DNA of 6,735 nt from Altererythrobacter sp. (GTDB taxonomy: Bacteria; Pseudomonadota; Alphaproteobacteria; Sphingomonadales; Sphingomonadaceae), in NCBI GenBank assembly GCA_023299945.1, contig JALZVZ010000278.1:1-6735 (forward strand), read 5' to 3'. The notes under the pieces were generated by a model, which was not told the DNA's origin, made no database searches, and worked only from the letters and a program-made list of their open reading frames with translations. The translations under genes and the position numbers were made by a program. Positions 1-5,293 of this stretch are shown in pieces (position 1 is the stretch's first letter; each line of letters begins with the position of its first letter).

Positions 1-470
1 GGCCGGTTCCAAAGGCGGTACTGATTGTCCATAAAGACGGTCGGCTCGATGAACACGCAAGGAATGCCTGTGGCTTCCAAAGCGCCCTCAATATCGCGCC
101 TGCCATCATGGGCGGACAAATCCAAATCATGGTCCGCCACAAAACAGGCGGTGTTGAACACGATCTTCTTTAGGCCTGCGCGTTTTGCTCCCTCGGCAAC
201 GGCTACGCCAAAGCTAGCAGCGCGTGCGCGGTCAAATTCAAATGGCAAATGGAAGGCAGCGGCATCTTGGCCCTCAAAAGCCTGCGCCATCGCATCGGCA
301 TCAGTGATATCGGCATGCACAGTGGGTAAATCAGGGAAAAGTGTGGCCGCCATCGCATCGGCGCGCCGCACGCCTGCCGTCACTTGCATGCCCGCCTCCA
401 GCAATTCTGCCACAAGCGGGGTACCCTGATCCGCCGAGGCGCCAAGGACGCAGACTTTTTCGATTGTCAT
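1..470 (-). CDS. NmrA-like NAD(P)-binding protein, C-terminus cut by window edge
   Basis: The frame reads from ATG at 470 to the left edge without a stop, giving 156 residues of N-terminal sequence. It opens with a beta strand and a dinucleotide loop, VCVLGASADQG (residues 6-16), a variant of the GxxGxxG Rossmann motif in which the middle glycine is Ala13. Further on come TVHADITDADAM, the usual second-nucleotide contact region of this family, and near the edge EPTVFMDNQYRLWN, which resembles the 'P..FM.N' stretch of NmrA/NAD(P)H-binding atypical SDRs. Such proteins are soluble and act either as reductases or isomerases or as redox sensors; the sequence does not decide which. It is the last visible gene of the minus-strand block, starting 13 nt after the stop of the NTF2-like gene, with a weak AGGG upstream. 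Family assignment is fairly sure, function unknown. Confidence 0.85.
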   Translation of the reverse strand, partial: MTIEKVCVLGASADQGTPLVAELLEAGMQVTAGVRRADAMAATLFPDLPTVHADITDADAMAQAFEGQDAAAFHLPFEFDRARAASFGVAVAEGAKRAGLKKIVFNTACFVADHDLDLSAHDGRRDIEGALEATGIPCVFIEPTVFMDNQYRLWNR

Positions 471-483
471 AATTTGAGCTGCC

Positions 484-909
484 CTAGCTTGCTTCAGCAG
501 CAATTTGCGCCGTGTCGTAATAATGGATGCGGTGTTCTTTCAACAAACCATCCTCGAACCGCCCGGCCTCGCATAAGGTTTGCGTGATGGGCTCTCCTGT
601 TTTGGTGGAATTGACCGTAAGGCTCAGAACAATAACGCCCCATTCCTTGCCGCCGGTTACATCGTGAATTTCCACTTTGGCCTCTGGCCATTGGCTATAC
701 ATTGCAACCGCAACAGTTTGCAGAGCGTCCTTACCCTTATATTCCCCGCCAAATGGAAGCGAGGCCGCCTCATGTATCACTAAATCGGGATGCATACATT
801 CGGCAACTTCATCCCATTTGCGTTCACCAGCCAGTGCATAAATGCGGCCCAAAAGCTCACCGGGACTAGCGCCAGTTTCAGCGCCTAGGGATATGTTGTC
901 TGCTGCCAT
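484..909 (-). CDS. NTF2/SnoaL-like small protein
   Basis: This 141-residue protein has the size and pattern of the SnoaL/NTF2-like alpha+beta barrel fold. An N-terminal helix (about 16-30) is followed by a W..VAECMHPDLVIHEAASLPFGG segment (about 32-54), then Y.GKDALQ and three to four beta strands (KVEIHDVTG, GVIVLSLTVNS, TQTLCEAGRFEDG, KEHRIHYYD). The fold serves as ketosteroid-isomerase-like, cyclase, dehydratase or ligand-binding modules. Its ATG follows directly on the TAA of the lipoyl gene with no intervening base and only a weak GGGACG upstream, which suggests translational coupling. The position behind an E1/lipoyl pair suggests that it handles a substrate or product of that enzyme, but this is inference. 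The reaction cannot be named from the sequence. Confidence 0.87.
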   Translation of the reverse strand: MAADNISLGAETGASPGELLGRIYALAGERKWDEVAECMHPDLVIHEAASLPFGGEYKGKDALQTVAVAMYSQWPEAKVEIHDVTGGKEWGVIVLSLTVNSTKTGEPITQTLCEAGRFEDGLLKEHRIHYYDTAQIAAEAS

Positions 910-1140
910 TTAAGCAATCGTCCCGATCAAATCGCCGACCTTATAGACAGAACCTTCCTCGCCTGTCGGGTGGATGGTTCCACTGGACTGCGCCTCAATT
1001 TCTGTCGTGCTTTTGTCGGTTTCAACGGTGTAGATGATCTCACCCTTTTCAACCGCTTCACCGTCGCCGAACATCCATTCGACAAGGGTCATGGTGGTTG
1101 CGCTCATCCCAAGCTTGGGAATGCGGATTTCATTCGCCAC
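910..1140 (-). CDS. Free-standing lipoyl-domain (biotinyl/lipoyl attachment) protein
   Basis: The 76 residues form one complete lipoyl domain and nothing else. The attachment motif ETDKST places the modified lysine at Lys43 in the exposed hairpin, flanked by the structural glycines Gly33 and Gly54, and the chain starts with the typical IRIPKLGMS strand. Lipoylated, it would take the acyl group from E1 by reductive acylation on a swinging arm. E2 proteins normally continue into a subunit-binding domain and a catalytic core of several hundred residues; both are absent and the frame ends cleanly in TAA. The start is GTG at 1140, 3 nt after the E1 beta stop, with GGAAAGG just upstream; no ATG gives a full domain (the next Met is residue 12). 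Biotin is less likely because the MKM motif of biotin carriers is missing. The acyl acceptor enzyme must be encoded elsewhere or be unconventional. Confidence 0.93.
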   Translation of the reverse strand: MANEIRIPKLGMSATTMTLVEWMFGDGEAVEKGEIIYTVETDKSTTEIEAQSSGTIHPTGEEGSVYKVGDLIGTIA

Positions 1141-1143
1141 TGT

Positions 1144-2130
1144 TTAGCCCTTTCCAACCGAAGCTTTGATCTGCGCCACAAGGTCAGCTTTTTGCGGAAT
1201 CCATGCTTGCTCCAAATGGGTGGCGAACGGCACGGCAGAAAATGTGCCGCCGATCCGGCGCACGGGCGCTTTCAGATTGTCCCAGCATTTTTCTTGGATA
1301 TTGGCCGCGATTTCAGCGCCTGTACCAAACGGGCGAACCGCTTCGTGCAAGGTAATCGCGCGGCCGGTTTTATTGACCGATGCCAGCACGGTTGCCTCAT
1401 CATAAGGCGCAATCGTGCGCAGATCGATGACCTCGACAGAAATGCCTTCCTTATCGAGCTCGCCTGCCACTTCCAGCGCGTCCAAAACAGTACGGCCATA
1501 AGTGATGAGCGAGATGTCCGTGCCTTCTTTGGCAACTGCCGCCTTGCCCAATGGCACGCGGTAGCCCGGGCCTGGATCTTCGGATTGAAGCCCGTAGCAA
1601 AGGATGTTCTCGATAAAGATCACCGGATCATTGGCATCGATGCTGGCGCGCATCAGACCACGCGCATCGGCTGCATTAGAAGGCGTTACCACATGGATAC
1701 CGGCCACGTGAGCAAACCATGCCTCCAGCATATCGGAATGCTGCCCGCCAAAGCCAACGCCCACGCCCGTGGTGGTACGAAGAACCATTGGGCACGGTGT
1801 TTGCCCGCCGCTCATAAAGCGCAATTTGGCTGCATGATTGACGATTTGGTCCATACAAACGCCGACGAAATTCATCAGCATAATCTCGCAAATCGGTCGC
1901 TGTCCCGCCAGTGCTGCACCAACGGCTGCACCGACAATCGCGGTTTCGGAAATCGGCGTGGCGCGAATGCGGTTCTCGCCATATTTTTTGGACAAGCCAT
2001 TGGTGATTTTGAAAACGCCGCCGCCCTGCTTGTCAGAGACATCTTCGCCGAGGCAGAAGACGCCATCATCTTCGGCCATGGCTTCGTCGATGGCAAGATT
2101 GAGGGCCTGTGTCATGGTAATTTGAGCCAT
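1144..2130 (-). CDS. 2-oxoacid/acetoin dehydrogenase E1 component, beta subunit
   Basis: At 328 residues this is a full-length E1 beta of the heterotetrameric pyruvate/acetoin/branched-chain dehydrogenase family. The pyrimidine-binding domain comes first: LGEDV (27-31), RATPISETAIVG (56-67) with Glu62 in the place of the residue that activates thiamine diphosphate, then VGFGGQHSDMLEAWFAHV (125-142) with the conserved active-site histidine His131, and VVTPSNAADARGL. The C-terminal transketolase domain follows with SLITYG, VIDLRTIAPYD (234-244) and LHEAVRPFGTGAEIA (261-275). It pairs with the alpha subunit encoded upstream, whose TAA overlaps this ATG by one base (TAATG); GGAGG lies 10 nt before the start. 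The typical 'D.P.P' near the end is replaced by FSAVPF. The acetoin-type subgroup looks nearest, but the substrate cannot be assigned. Confidence 0.95.
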   Translation of the reverse strand: MAQITMTQALNLAIDEAMAEDDGVFCLGEDVSDKQGGGVFKITNGLSKKYGENRIRATPISETAIVGAAVGAALAGQRPICEIMLMNFVGVCMDQIVNHAAKLRFMSGGQTPCPMVLRTTTGVGVGFGGQHSDMLEAWFAHVAGIHVVTPSNAADARGLMRASIDANDPVIFIENILCYGLQSEDPGPGYRVPLGKAAVAKEGTDISLITYGRTVLDALEVAGELDKEGISVEVIDLRTIAPYDEATVLASVNKTGRAITLHEAVRPFGTGAEIAANIQEKCWDNLKAPVRRIGGTFSAVPFATHLEQAWIPQKADLVAQIKASVGKG

Positions 2131-3098
2131 TAGGAAACATCCTCCAGCACGTCTTTGTAGATTTCATCAGTGCTCGGCAAATCAGCGGCCAGAGCATGTT
2201 CAACCGCTGCGTCAATTTCCGCGTCGATCTTGGCGACAATGCCGTCCAATTCCTCTTCGGTGAACTGGCGCTCCAGCATCACTTTGCGCAATTTCGGCAG
2301 TGGGTCCTCCTTGGCCATTTCTTCCAAATGCTCAGGCGGCATGTAAGAGAAATCAGAGCCAAAGAAATGCCCCATCATGCGGTAGCACATGGCCTCAACC
2401 AGAACGGGACCCTTGCCGCTGCGGGCGTGTTCAACCGCCTCTTCCATCGCGGGATAGACTTCATTGACGTTATTGCCGTCGACTTTCAAACCCTTCATCC
2501 CGTAGCCAGCAGCGCGGCTAGAGATATCGGGGCTGTCAGTGTGATCGGTGAATTTCGTATGCTCGCCATAGCGGTTGTTTTGGCACAGGAAGATAATCGG
2601 CAGCTTATAAAGCTGGGCCATATTCATCGCTTCGTGAAAGCCGCCAATATTGGCCGCGCCATCGCCAAAGCTGACGAGAGTGACTTTCCCATCGCCATTG
2701 TTTTGACTGGCCATGGCAAGACCATTGGCAATCGGCAGCCCGGAGCCGACGACGCCGGTCGTGACCATAATGCCAGTGTCAGGATCGGTGATGTGCATCG
2801 TGCCGCCCTTGCCTTTGCACGTACCAGTTTCCTTGCCGAGACATTCACCCCACCATTTCTCCAGCGGAATGCCCTTGGCGGTTTGCTCGCCTTGGCCGCG
2901 ATAGGTGCAGACGACGTAATCATCCTTGTCCAGTGCTGCCATGGCGGCGGCTGAGACCAATTCCTGCCCGCGCACGCAATAATACATGACGGCAACTTTG
3001 CCCTCCATCAGGAGCGCACGAAATTTTTCATCCGTGCGGTTCACTTTCATTGTCCGTGTGTAGACATCGAGGAGCTTGTCGCGTTCTATCTCAGCCAT
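2130..3098 (-). CDS. Thiamine diphosphate-dependent dehydrogenase E1 component, alpha subunit
   Basis: This 322-residue protein matches the usual length of E1 alpha subunits. It carries GKGGTMHI (96-103), VGSGLPIANGLAMA (117-130) and the metal/diphosphate motif FGDGAANIGGFHEA, with Gly145-Asp-Gly followed 26 residues later by Asn174-Asn175 (GDG-X26-NN). With E1 beta it decarboxylates a 2-oxo acid, or cleaves an acetoin-like substrate, and acylates a lipoyl arm. The active-site loop reads YRMMGHFFGSDFSYM: His244 is kept, but the serine that follows GH in pyruvate and branched-chain enzymes is Phe, and GHF is more like acetoin-type enzymes. Another usual histidine, in YRxH, is Gln69 (TYRGQGEQ). 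The ATG at 3098 has only a weak purine-rich GATGAAAG upstream. First gene of the tightly coupled group; the SDR lies 76 nt upstream in the same orientation. Confidence 0.95.
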   Translation of the reverse strand: MAEIERDKLLDVYTRTMKVNRTDEKFRALLMEGKVAVMYYCVRGQELVSAAAMAALDKDDYVVCTYRGQGEQTAKGIPLEKWWGECLGKETGTCKGKGGTMHITDPDTGIMVTTGVVGSGLPIANGLAMASQNNGDGKVTLVSFGDGAANIGGFHEAMNMAQLYKLPIIFLCQNNRYGEHTKFTDHTDSPDISSRAAGYGMKGLKVDGNNVNEVYPAMEEAVEHARSGKGPVLVEAMCYRMMGHFFGSDFSYMPPEHLEEMAKEDPLPKLRKVMLERQFTEEELDGIVAKIDAEIDAAVEHALAADLPSTDEIYKDVLEDVS

Positions 3099-3134
3099 AA
3101 TGTAGCGCTTTCATCTGAAGGTGTTTGGTGTTGA

Positions 3135-3160
3135 GGCCGCGCCGTTTGAATGACGCGGCC
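3135..3160 (-). other. GC-rich hairpin between the SDR and E1 alpha genes
   Basis: A perfect 7-bp inverted repeat, GGCCGCG at 3135-3141 and CGCGGCC at 3154-3160, encloses a 12-nt loop. It starts 14 nt after the SDR stop codon and ends 36 nt before the E1 alpha start. No T-run follows on either strand, so it is not a standard intrinsic terminator. It may be an RNA processing or 3'-end stabilising hairpin that lets SDR and E1 levels differ, or an attenuating structure. Confidence 0.5.
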
Positions 3161-3174
3161 CGAAAATTATGCGC

Positions 3175-3939
3175 TTAGAATTGCACGCGCTGCGTAAAGC
3201 CGCCGTCGATCACAATGTTCGATCCGGTCATATACGGCACTGCGGGGCTGGCGACAAAGACGATGCCCTTGCCCACTTCCTCATCATTGCCGAACCGGCC
3301 CATCGGCATTTTGGCCAGCACGCCCTCATACAATTCCGGCATAGCGCCCTTGATCATTTCCCAATTGCCGCCGGGATATTCGATCGCGCCGGGGCTGACC
3401 GTGTTCACGCGGATGCCAGATGGCGCCAGCGCTTGGCTTAGCTGCGAACCGTAAGTGATCAGCGCAGCCTTCAATGCGTTAAACGGATTGGGACCGATGA
3501 AGGTTTCAAGCGCCGCTGTGGAGGACATGAAGATGATTGAACCGCAGTCAGATTTTTCCAGATGCGGGGTTAGCACTTCGACGCCATTGGCAGCGCCCAG
3601 AATATCCATATCGAGGCCGGCCTGCCAGTCGCCTGTGCCGCCGGTGCCGCTGGAGCTGGCTGTGTGAACAAAGATGTCGCAACCACCAAGCTCGCCTGCA
3701 GCCTTTTCAAGCCATGCTTTATACGCGTCACCGCCAGCAGCCATGTCGAACACTTCGGCAAAGACCTTGCCATCGCCGGCCGCATCGATTTGTTTTTTTG
3801 CGGCCTCAATCTTATCATCCTTGCGGCTGAAGAATGCGACATGCGCGCCTTCCTTCGCAAAATGCGTGAGCGCAGCGAGGCCCAGCCCGTGCGCGCCGCC
3901 GTTCATGATGACTTTCTTGCCTTTAAGTCCGAGATCCAT
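3175..3939 (-). CDS. Short-chain dehydrogenase/reductase-like protein with altered active site
   Basis: The 254-residue protein has the classical SDR length and a Rossmann fold. It shows NGGAHGLG (13-20) for the TGxxxGxG nucleotide loop, Ser39-Arg40 after strand 2 (which favours NADP(H)), strand 4 VHTAS (91-95) where NNAG is usual, IIFMSS (135-140), SGIRVNTVSPGAIEYPGG (174-191) and a C-terminal MTGSNIVIDGGF (237-248). The catalytic set is changed: Ser140 and Lys157 are present, but the tyrosine of YxxxK is Phe153 (FNALK; codon TTT), and the helix-4 asparagine position reads Asp112 by my alignment. The enzyme may therefore be catalytically unusual or non-redox. ATG 3939 is chosen because GGGAGAAGG lies 5 nt upstream and the fold starts there; a TTG at 4002 in the same frame would add 21 unconvincing residues. 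Probably first gene of the block. Confidence 0.92.
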   Translation of the reverse strand: MDLGLKGKKVIMNGGAHGLGLAALTHFAKEGAHVAFFSRKDDKIEAAKKQIDAAGDGKVFAEVFDMAAGGDAYKAWLEKAAGELGGCDIFVHTASSSGTGGTGDWQAGLDMDILGAANGVEVLTPHLEKSDCGSIIFMSSTAALETFIGPNPFNALKAALITYGSQLSQALAPSGIRVNTVSPGAIEYPGGNWEMIKGAMPELYEGVLAKMPMGRFGNDEEVGKGIVFVASPAVPYMTGSNIVIDGGFTQRVQF

Positions 3940-3944
3940 AGCTG

Positions 3945-3953
3945 CCTTCTCCC
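3945..3953 (-). promoter_or_regulatory. Ribosome binding site of the SDR gene
   Basis: GGGAGAAGG on the minus strand lies 5 nt before ATG 3939. It decides the start in favour of 3939 over an upstream in-frame TTG at 4002. Confidence 0.75.
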
Positions 3954-4036
3954 AAAATGAGTTTTCGTTGGAATAGGGGATAGCGAAGCATGGCCCGCTC
4001 AAACATCGTCAAAAATGGGGGTATGGCGAGATTGTT

Positions 4037-4123
4037 TGGTGCGGGTGGCGAGACTCGAACTCGCACGATCTATAGGATCAGGGGATTTTAAGTCCCCGGC
4101 GTCTACCATTCCGCCACACCCGC
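4037..4123 (-). tRNA. tRNA-Leu, anticodon UAA
   Basis: The minus strand folds into a class II tRNA. The acceptor stem GCGGGTG pairs with CACCCGC, followed by discriminator A and an encoded CCA (4037-4039). The D-arm contains GGTAGAC. The anticodon stem GGGGA/TCCCC holds the loop CTTAAAA, giving anticodon UAA at 4088-4090 (reads UUA and UUG). The long variable arm has GATC-CTATA-GATC as its stem, and the T-arm is GCGAG-TTCGAGT-CTCGC. The 87-nt length, long variable arm and UAA anticodon identify leucine. The gene stands alone, 109 nt after ihfB and 97 nt before the SDR start, all on one strand. Confidence 0.97.
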
Positions 4124-4152
4124 TCGCGCCTCTCGGGCCGCAAACCAGCAGC

Positions 4153-4181
4153 GCTTTAACCGGCTGAATTGGTAACAGCAA
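4153..4181 (-). promoter_or_regulatory. Possible sigma-70-type promoter of tRNA-Leu
   Basis: On the minus strand TTGCTG (4176-4181) is separated by 17 nt from TAAAGC (4153-4158), 29 nt before the tRNA 5' end. The -10 match is only partial, so this is a suggestion from spacing and position. Confidence 0.28.
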
Positions 4182-4232
4182 GAGCGTTAGCCAGAGTGGT
4201 GCACCAATCCCGCTAGCCCGCGCGCCCTGAGG

Positions 4233-4514
4233 CTATTCGCCGTTAAGCTTGCGCCGGATTTCCTTGCCCGCCTTGAAATAAGGCACTTTCTTTGCCGGCA
4301 CGCTGACCGCCTCGCCAGTGCGCGGATTGCGCCCCTGGCGGGCTTCGCGTTCACGCGTCGAAAACGCACCAAAGCCGCGCAGTTCAACACGTCCACCTTC
4401 AGCCAGACGTTGTGATATCTCGTCGAAGAAAATATCAACCACTTGCTCAATTTCCTCTGCGCGCAATTCTGGATTATCGTCCTGCAGGGTTTGGAGCAAT
4501 TCAGATCTAATCAT
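4233..4514 (-). CDS. ihfB: Integration host factor subunit beta
   Basis: The 93-residue protein belongs to the HU/IHF DNA-bending family and matches the beta subunit. The N-terminal helices [11 protein letters not shown] and [16 protein letters not shown] are followed by [15 protein letters not shown] (43-57), then the DNA-binding arm [13 protein letters not shown] with the Arg-Asn-Pro intercalation turn, and [19 protein letters not shown] at the end. With IhfA it forms a heterodimer that bends DNA by about 160 degrees at specific sites in promoters, at replication origins and in recombination. GGGAGA lies 5 nt before ATG 4514. In many proteobacteria ihfB follows rpsA; here the upstream neighbour is a GntR regulator, so it probably has its own promoter. 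HU was considered, but the acidic N-terminus and GRNPRTGE...PYFKAGKE pattern fit IHF-beta better. Confidence 0.95.
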   Translation of the reverse strand: MIRSELLQTLQDDNPELRAEEIEQVVDIFFDEISQRLAEGGRVELRGFGAFSTREREARQGRNPRTGEAVSVPAKKVPYFKAGKEIRRKLNGE

Positions 4515-4519
4515 TACTA

Positions 4520-4525
4520 TCTCCC
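4520..4525 (-). promoter_or_regulatory. Ribosome binding site of ihfB
   Basis: GGGAGA on the minus strand lies 5 nt before the ihfB ATG, the standard place for a Shine-Dalgarno sequence, and supports that start. Confidence 0.65.
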
Positions 4526-4573
4526 GGCCGCGCCACCTTTGCGACCGATTGGGCGGGGCCTAACCCCTGATGC

Positions 4574-4602
4574 ATAAAAGTTTGCCGTGCCGCTTGGTCC
4601 AA
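4574..4602 (-). promoter_or_regulatory. ihfB: Possible ihfB promoter
   Basis: On the minus strand TTGGAC (4597-4602), a 17-nt spacer and TTTTAT (4574-4579) give a moderate sigma-70-like match. This would give a leader of roughly 50 nt before ihfB. A short GGGG/CCCC hairpin (4555-4567) would lie at the very 5' end of that leader. Consensus match only. Confidence 0.35.
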
Positions 4603-4689
4603 AGCAATCATGGCGTTCATGTAAGCATTGGTGCCAGAGGGCGAACCGTCCCGCAAGCAAGAGTTACGAATTATTTTGCGGATTAAGGT

Positions 4690-4718
4690 TAAAAACTCGC
4701 CCGTTTCTGCGGTTTTTA
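4690..4718 (-). terminator. Terminator-like hairpin after the GntR gene
   Basis: On the minus strand, 9 nt after the gntR stop codon, TAAAAAC-CGC and GCG-(one bulged A)-GTTTTTA face each other across an 8-nt loop. The A-tract, GC core and T-tract arrangement resembles a weak, possibly bidirectional, intrinsic terminator. It would separate gntR transcription from ihfB. The GC core is short, so efficiency may be modest. Confidence 0.5.
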
Positions 4719-4727
4719 GCTGATCAA

Positions 4728-5066
4728 TCAAACACCTTGCAGCAATTCGGAAGGTGAAATCCCTAACCGGCCTATTCGCTCGCGCAGCTCTGGCCATTCC
4801 TCTTTTAGGAACTGTTCGCGCTCCGTGACGCGCAATCGTTCCGCTGCGCCGGCCACCACATACATGCCGACGCCGCGCTGCACCTCGACCAAACCATCGC
4901 TTTGAAACTGCTGATAAGCTTTCGCCACCGTGAGCGGATTAGCGCCGCGCTCTGCCGCCAATGCACGCACAGAAGGCAGCATTGCGCCTTCAGCATATTG
5001 CCCCTCAATGATGGAGGCGGCGATTTGATCGCGCAATTTTAAGTAGACGGGCCGGTTTTGGGTCAT
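4728..5066 (-). CDS. GntR-family transcriptional regulator, YtrA-type short form
   Basis: The 112-residue protein is a winged helix-turn-helix regulator of the GntR family. PVYLKLRDQIAASIIEGQ (7-23) is the first helix region, LPSVRALAAERGANPLTVAKAY (30-51) the recognition helix-turn-helix, and GLVEVQRGVGMYV (58-70) the wing. After it comes only a 40-residue helical tail, which is the YtrA arrangement: no ligand-binding FCD, UTRA or aminotransferase domain, dimerisation through the short tail. YtrA-type repressors usually control nearby transporter genes and themselves. Here the divergent neighbour is a peptide transporter, 227 nt away. The start at 5066 is chosen because it directly precedes the conserved N-terminal segment and has GAGAG upstream; an in-frame ATG at 5099 lacks a ribosome site and overlaps a -10-like TATTAT. 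Confidence 0.92.
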   Translation of the reverse strand: MTQNRPVYLKLRDQIAASIIEGQYAEGAMLPSVRALAAERGANPLTVAKAYQQFQSDGLVEVQRGVGMYVVAGAAERLRVTEREQFLKEEWPELRERIGRLGISPSELLQGV

Positions 5067-5097
5067 GGATGCTCTCACTGCAGGGTGCTCTAGTGCC

Positions 5098-5103
5098 ATA
5101 ATA
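5098..5103 (-). promoter_or_regulatory. Possible -10 element of the GntR gene
   Basis: TATTAT on the minus strand (five of six positions of TATAAT) lies 31 nt upstream of the chosen start. No convincing -35 box is found at 16-18 nt: a TTGACG at 5114-5119 is too close. Just downstream, at 5084-5097, lies the imperfect palindrome GGTGCTCTAGTGCC (4 of 6 arm positions pair), a possible autoregulatory operator. Confidence 0.3.
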
Positions 5104-5172
5104 CAGCATGCCGCGTCAAGCGCGTGTCTTTTGCGTAACGCTCGCATCGGCAGCGCTAGGTCAGGCGGTTAC

Positions 5173-5216
5173 GTGTGCAACTAATGCTTCACACATGAAA
5201 TTTCGGCGCTAGTGTG
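5173..5216. repeat. Short GTGTG/CACAC repeats between divergent genes
   Basis: GTGTG at 5173-5177, CACAC at 5190-5194 and GTGTG at 5212-5216 alternate in orientation, and the two GTGTGC copies are each followed by an AT-rich stretch. They lie in the 227-nt divergent region and could be regulator-binding half sites. The arms are only 5 nt, so chance is possible. Confidence 0.25.
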
Positions 5217-5236
5217 CGCAATTATTGGAAAGGCCC

Positions 5237-5260
5237 GTGTTGCTTTTAGGGAGGCAACGC
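5237..5260 (+). other. Small hairpin in the leader of the peptide transporter gene
   Basis: GTGTTGC (5237-5243) pairs with GCAACGC (5254-5260) with one G-T pair around a 10-nt loop that contains AGGGAG. It ends 33 nt before the transporter ATG. It could be a leader structure or an operator; nothing else supports a role. Confidence 0.25.
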
Positions 5261-5278
5261 ACAGCGCCTTAGGGATTT

Positions 5279-5284
5279 GAGGGA
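5279..5284 (+). promoter_or_regulatory. Ribosome binding site of the POT transporter
   Basis: GAGGGA ends 9 nt before ATG 5294. It supports this start and hence the long N-terminal extension of the protein. The next in-frame Met (residue 57) lies inside the family motif and cannot be the start. Confidence 0.7.
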
Positions 5285-5293
5285 CACGCACTC

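Noticed and set aside
970..2133. A 387-codon open frame on the plus strand opposite E1 beta
   Set aside because: It lies exactly antisense to a well-supported E1 beta gene, is rich in Cys, His and Arg as antisense frames are, and shows no family motif.
2196..2954. A 252-codon open frame on the plus strand opposite E1 alpha
   Set aside because: Antisense shadow of E1 alpha; no recognisable domain and no ribosome site noted.
3940..4002. Longer SDR start at TTG 4002
   Set aside because: The added 21 residues are not part of the fold, and ATG 3939 has a strong ribosome site.
3985..4012. TTGACG at 4007-4012 (minus strand) as the -35 box of an SDR promoter
   Set aside because: No acceptable -10 box lies at 16-18 nt; the nearest candidate, GCTATC, is 22 nt away. 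The SDR promoter remains unlocated.
3999..4181. A 60-codon minus-strand frame across the tRNA
   Set aside because: The tRNA-Leu fold is complete; the frame is a by-product of it.
4197..4206. Perfect 10-bp palindrome TGGTGCACCA between ihfB and the tRNA
   Set aside because: Too short, and neither a T-run nor a nearby promoter supports a terminator or operator role.
4507..4797. A 96-codon minus-strand frame spanning the gntR end and the ihfB start
   Set aside because: It overlaps the gntR 3' end, the hairpin and the first codons of ihfB, and has no recognisable motif. A shorter version from 4617 running into the ihfB start was considered as a leader peptide but has no supporting signal.
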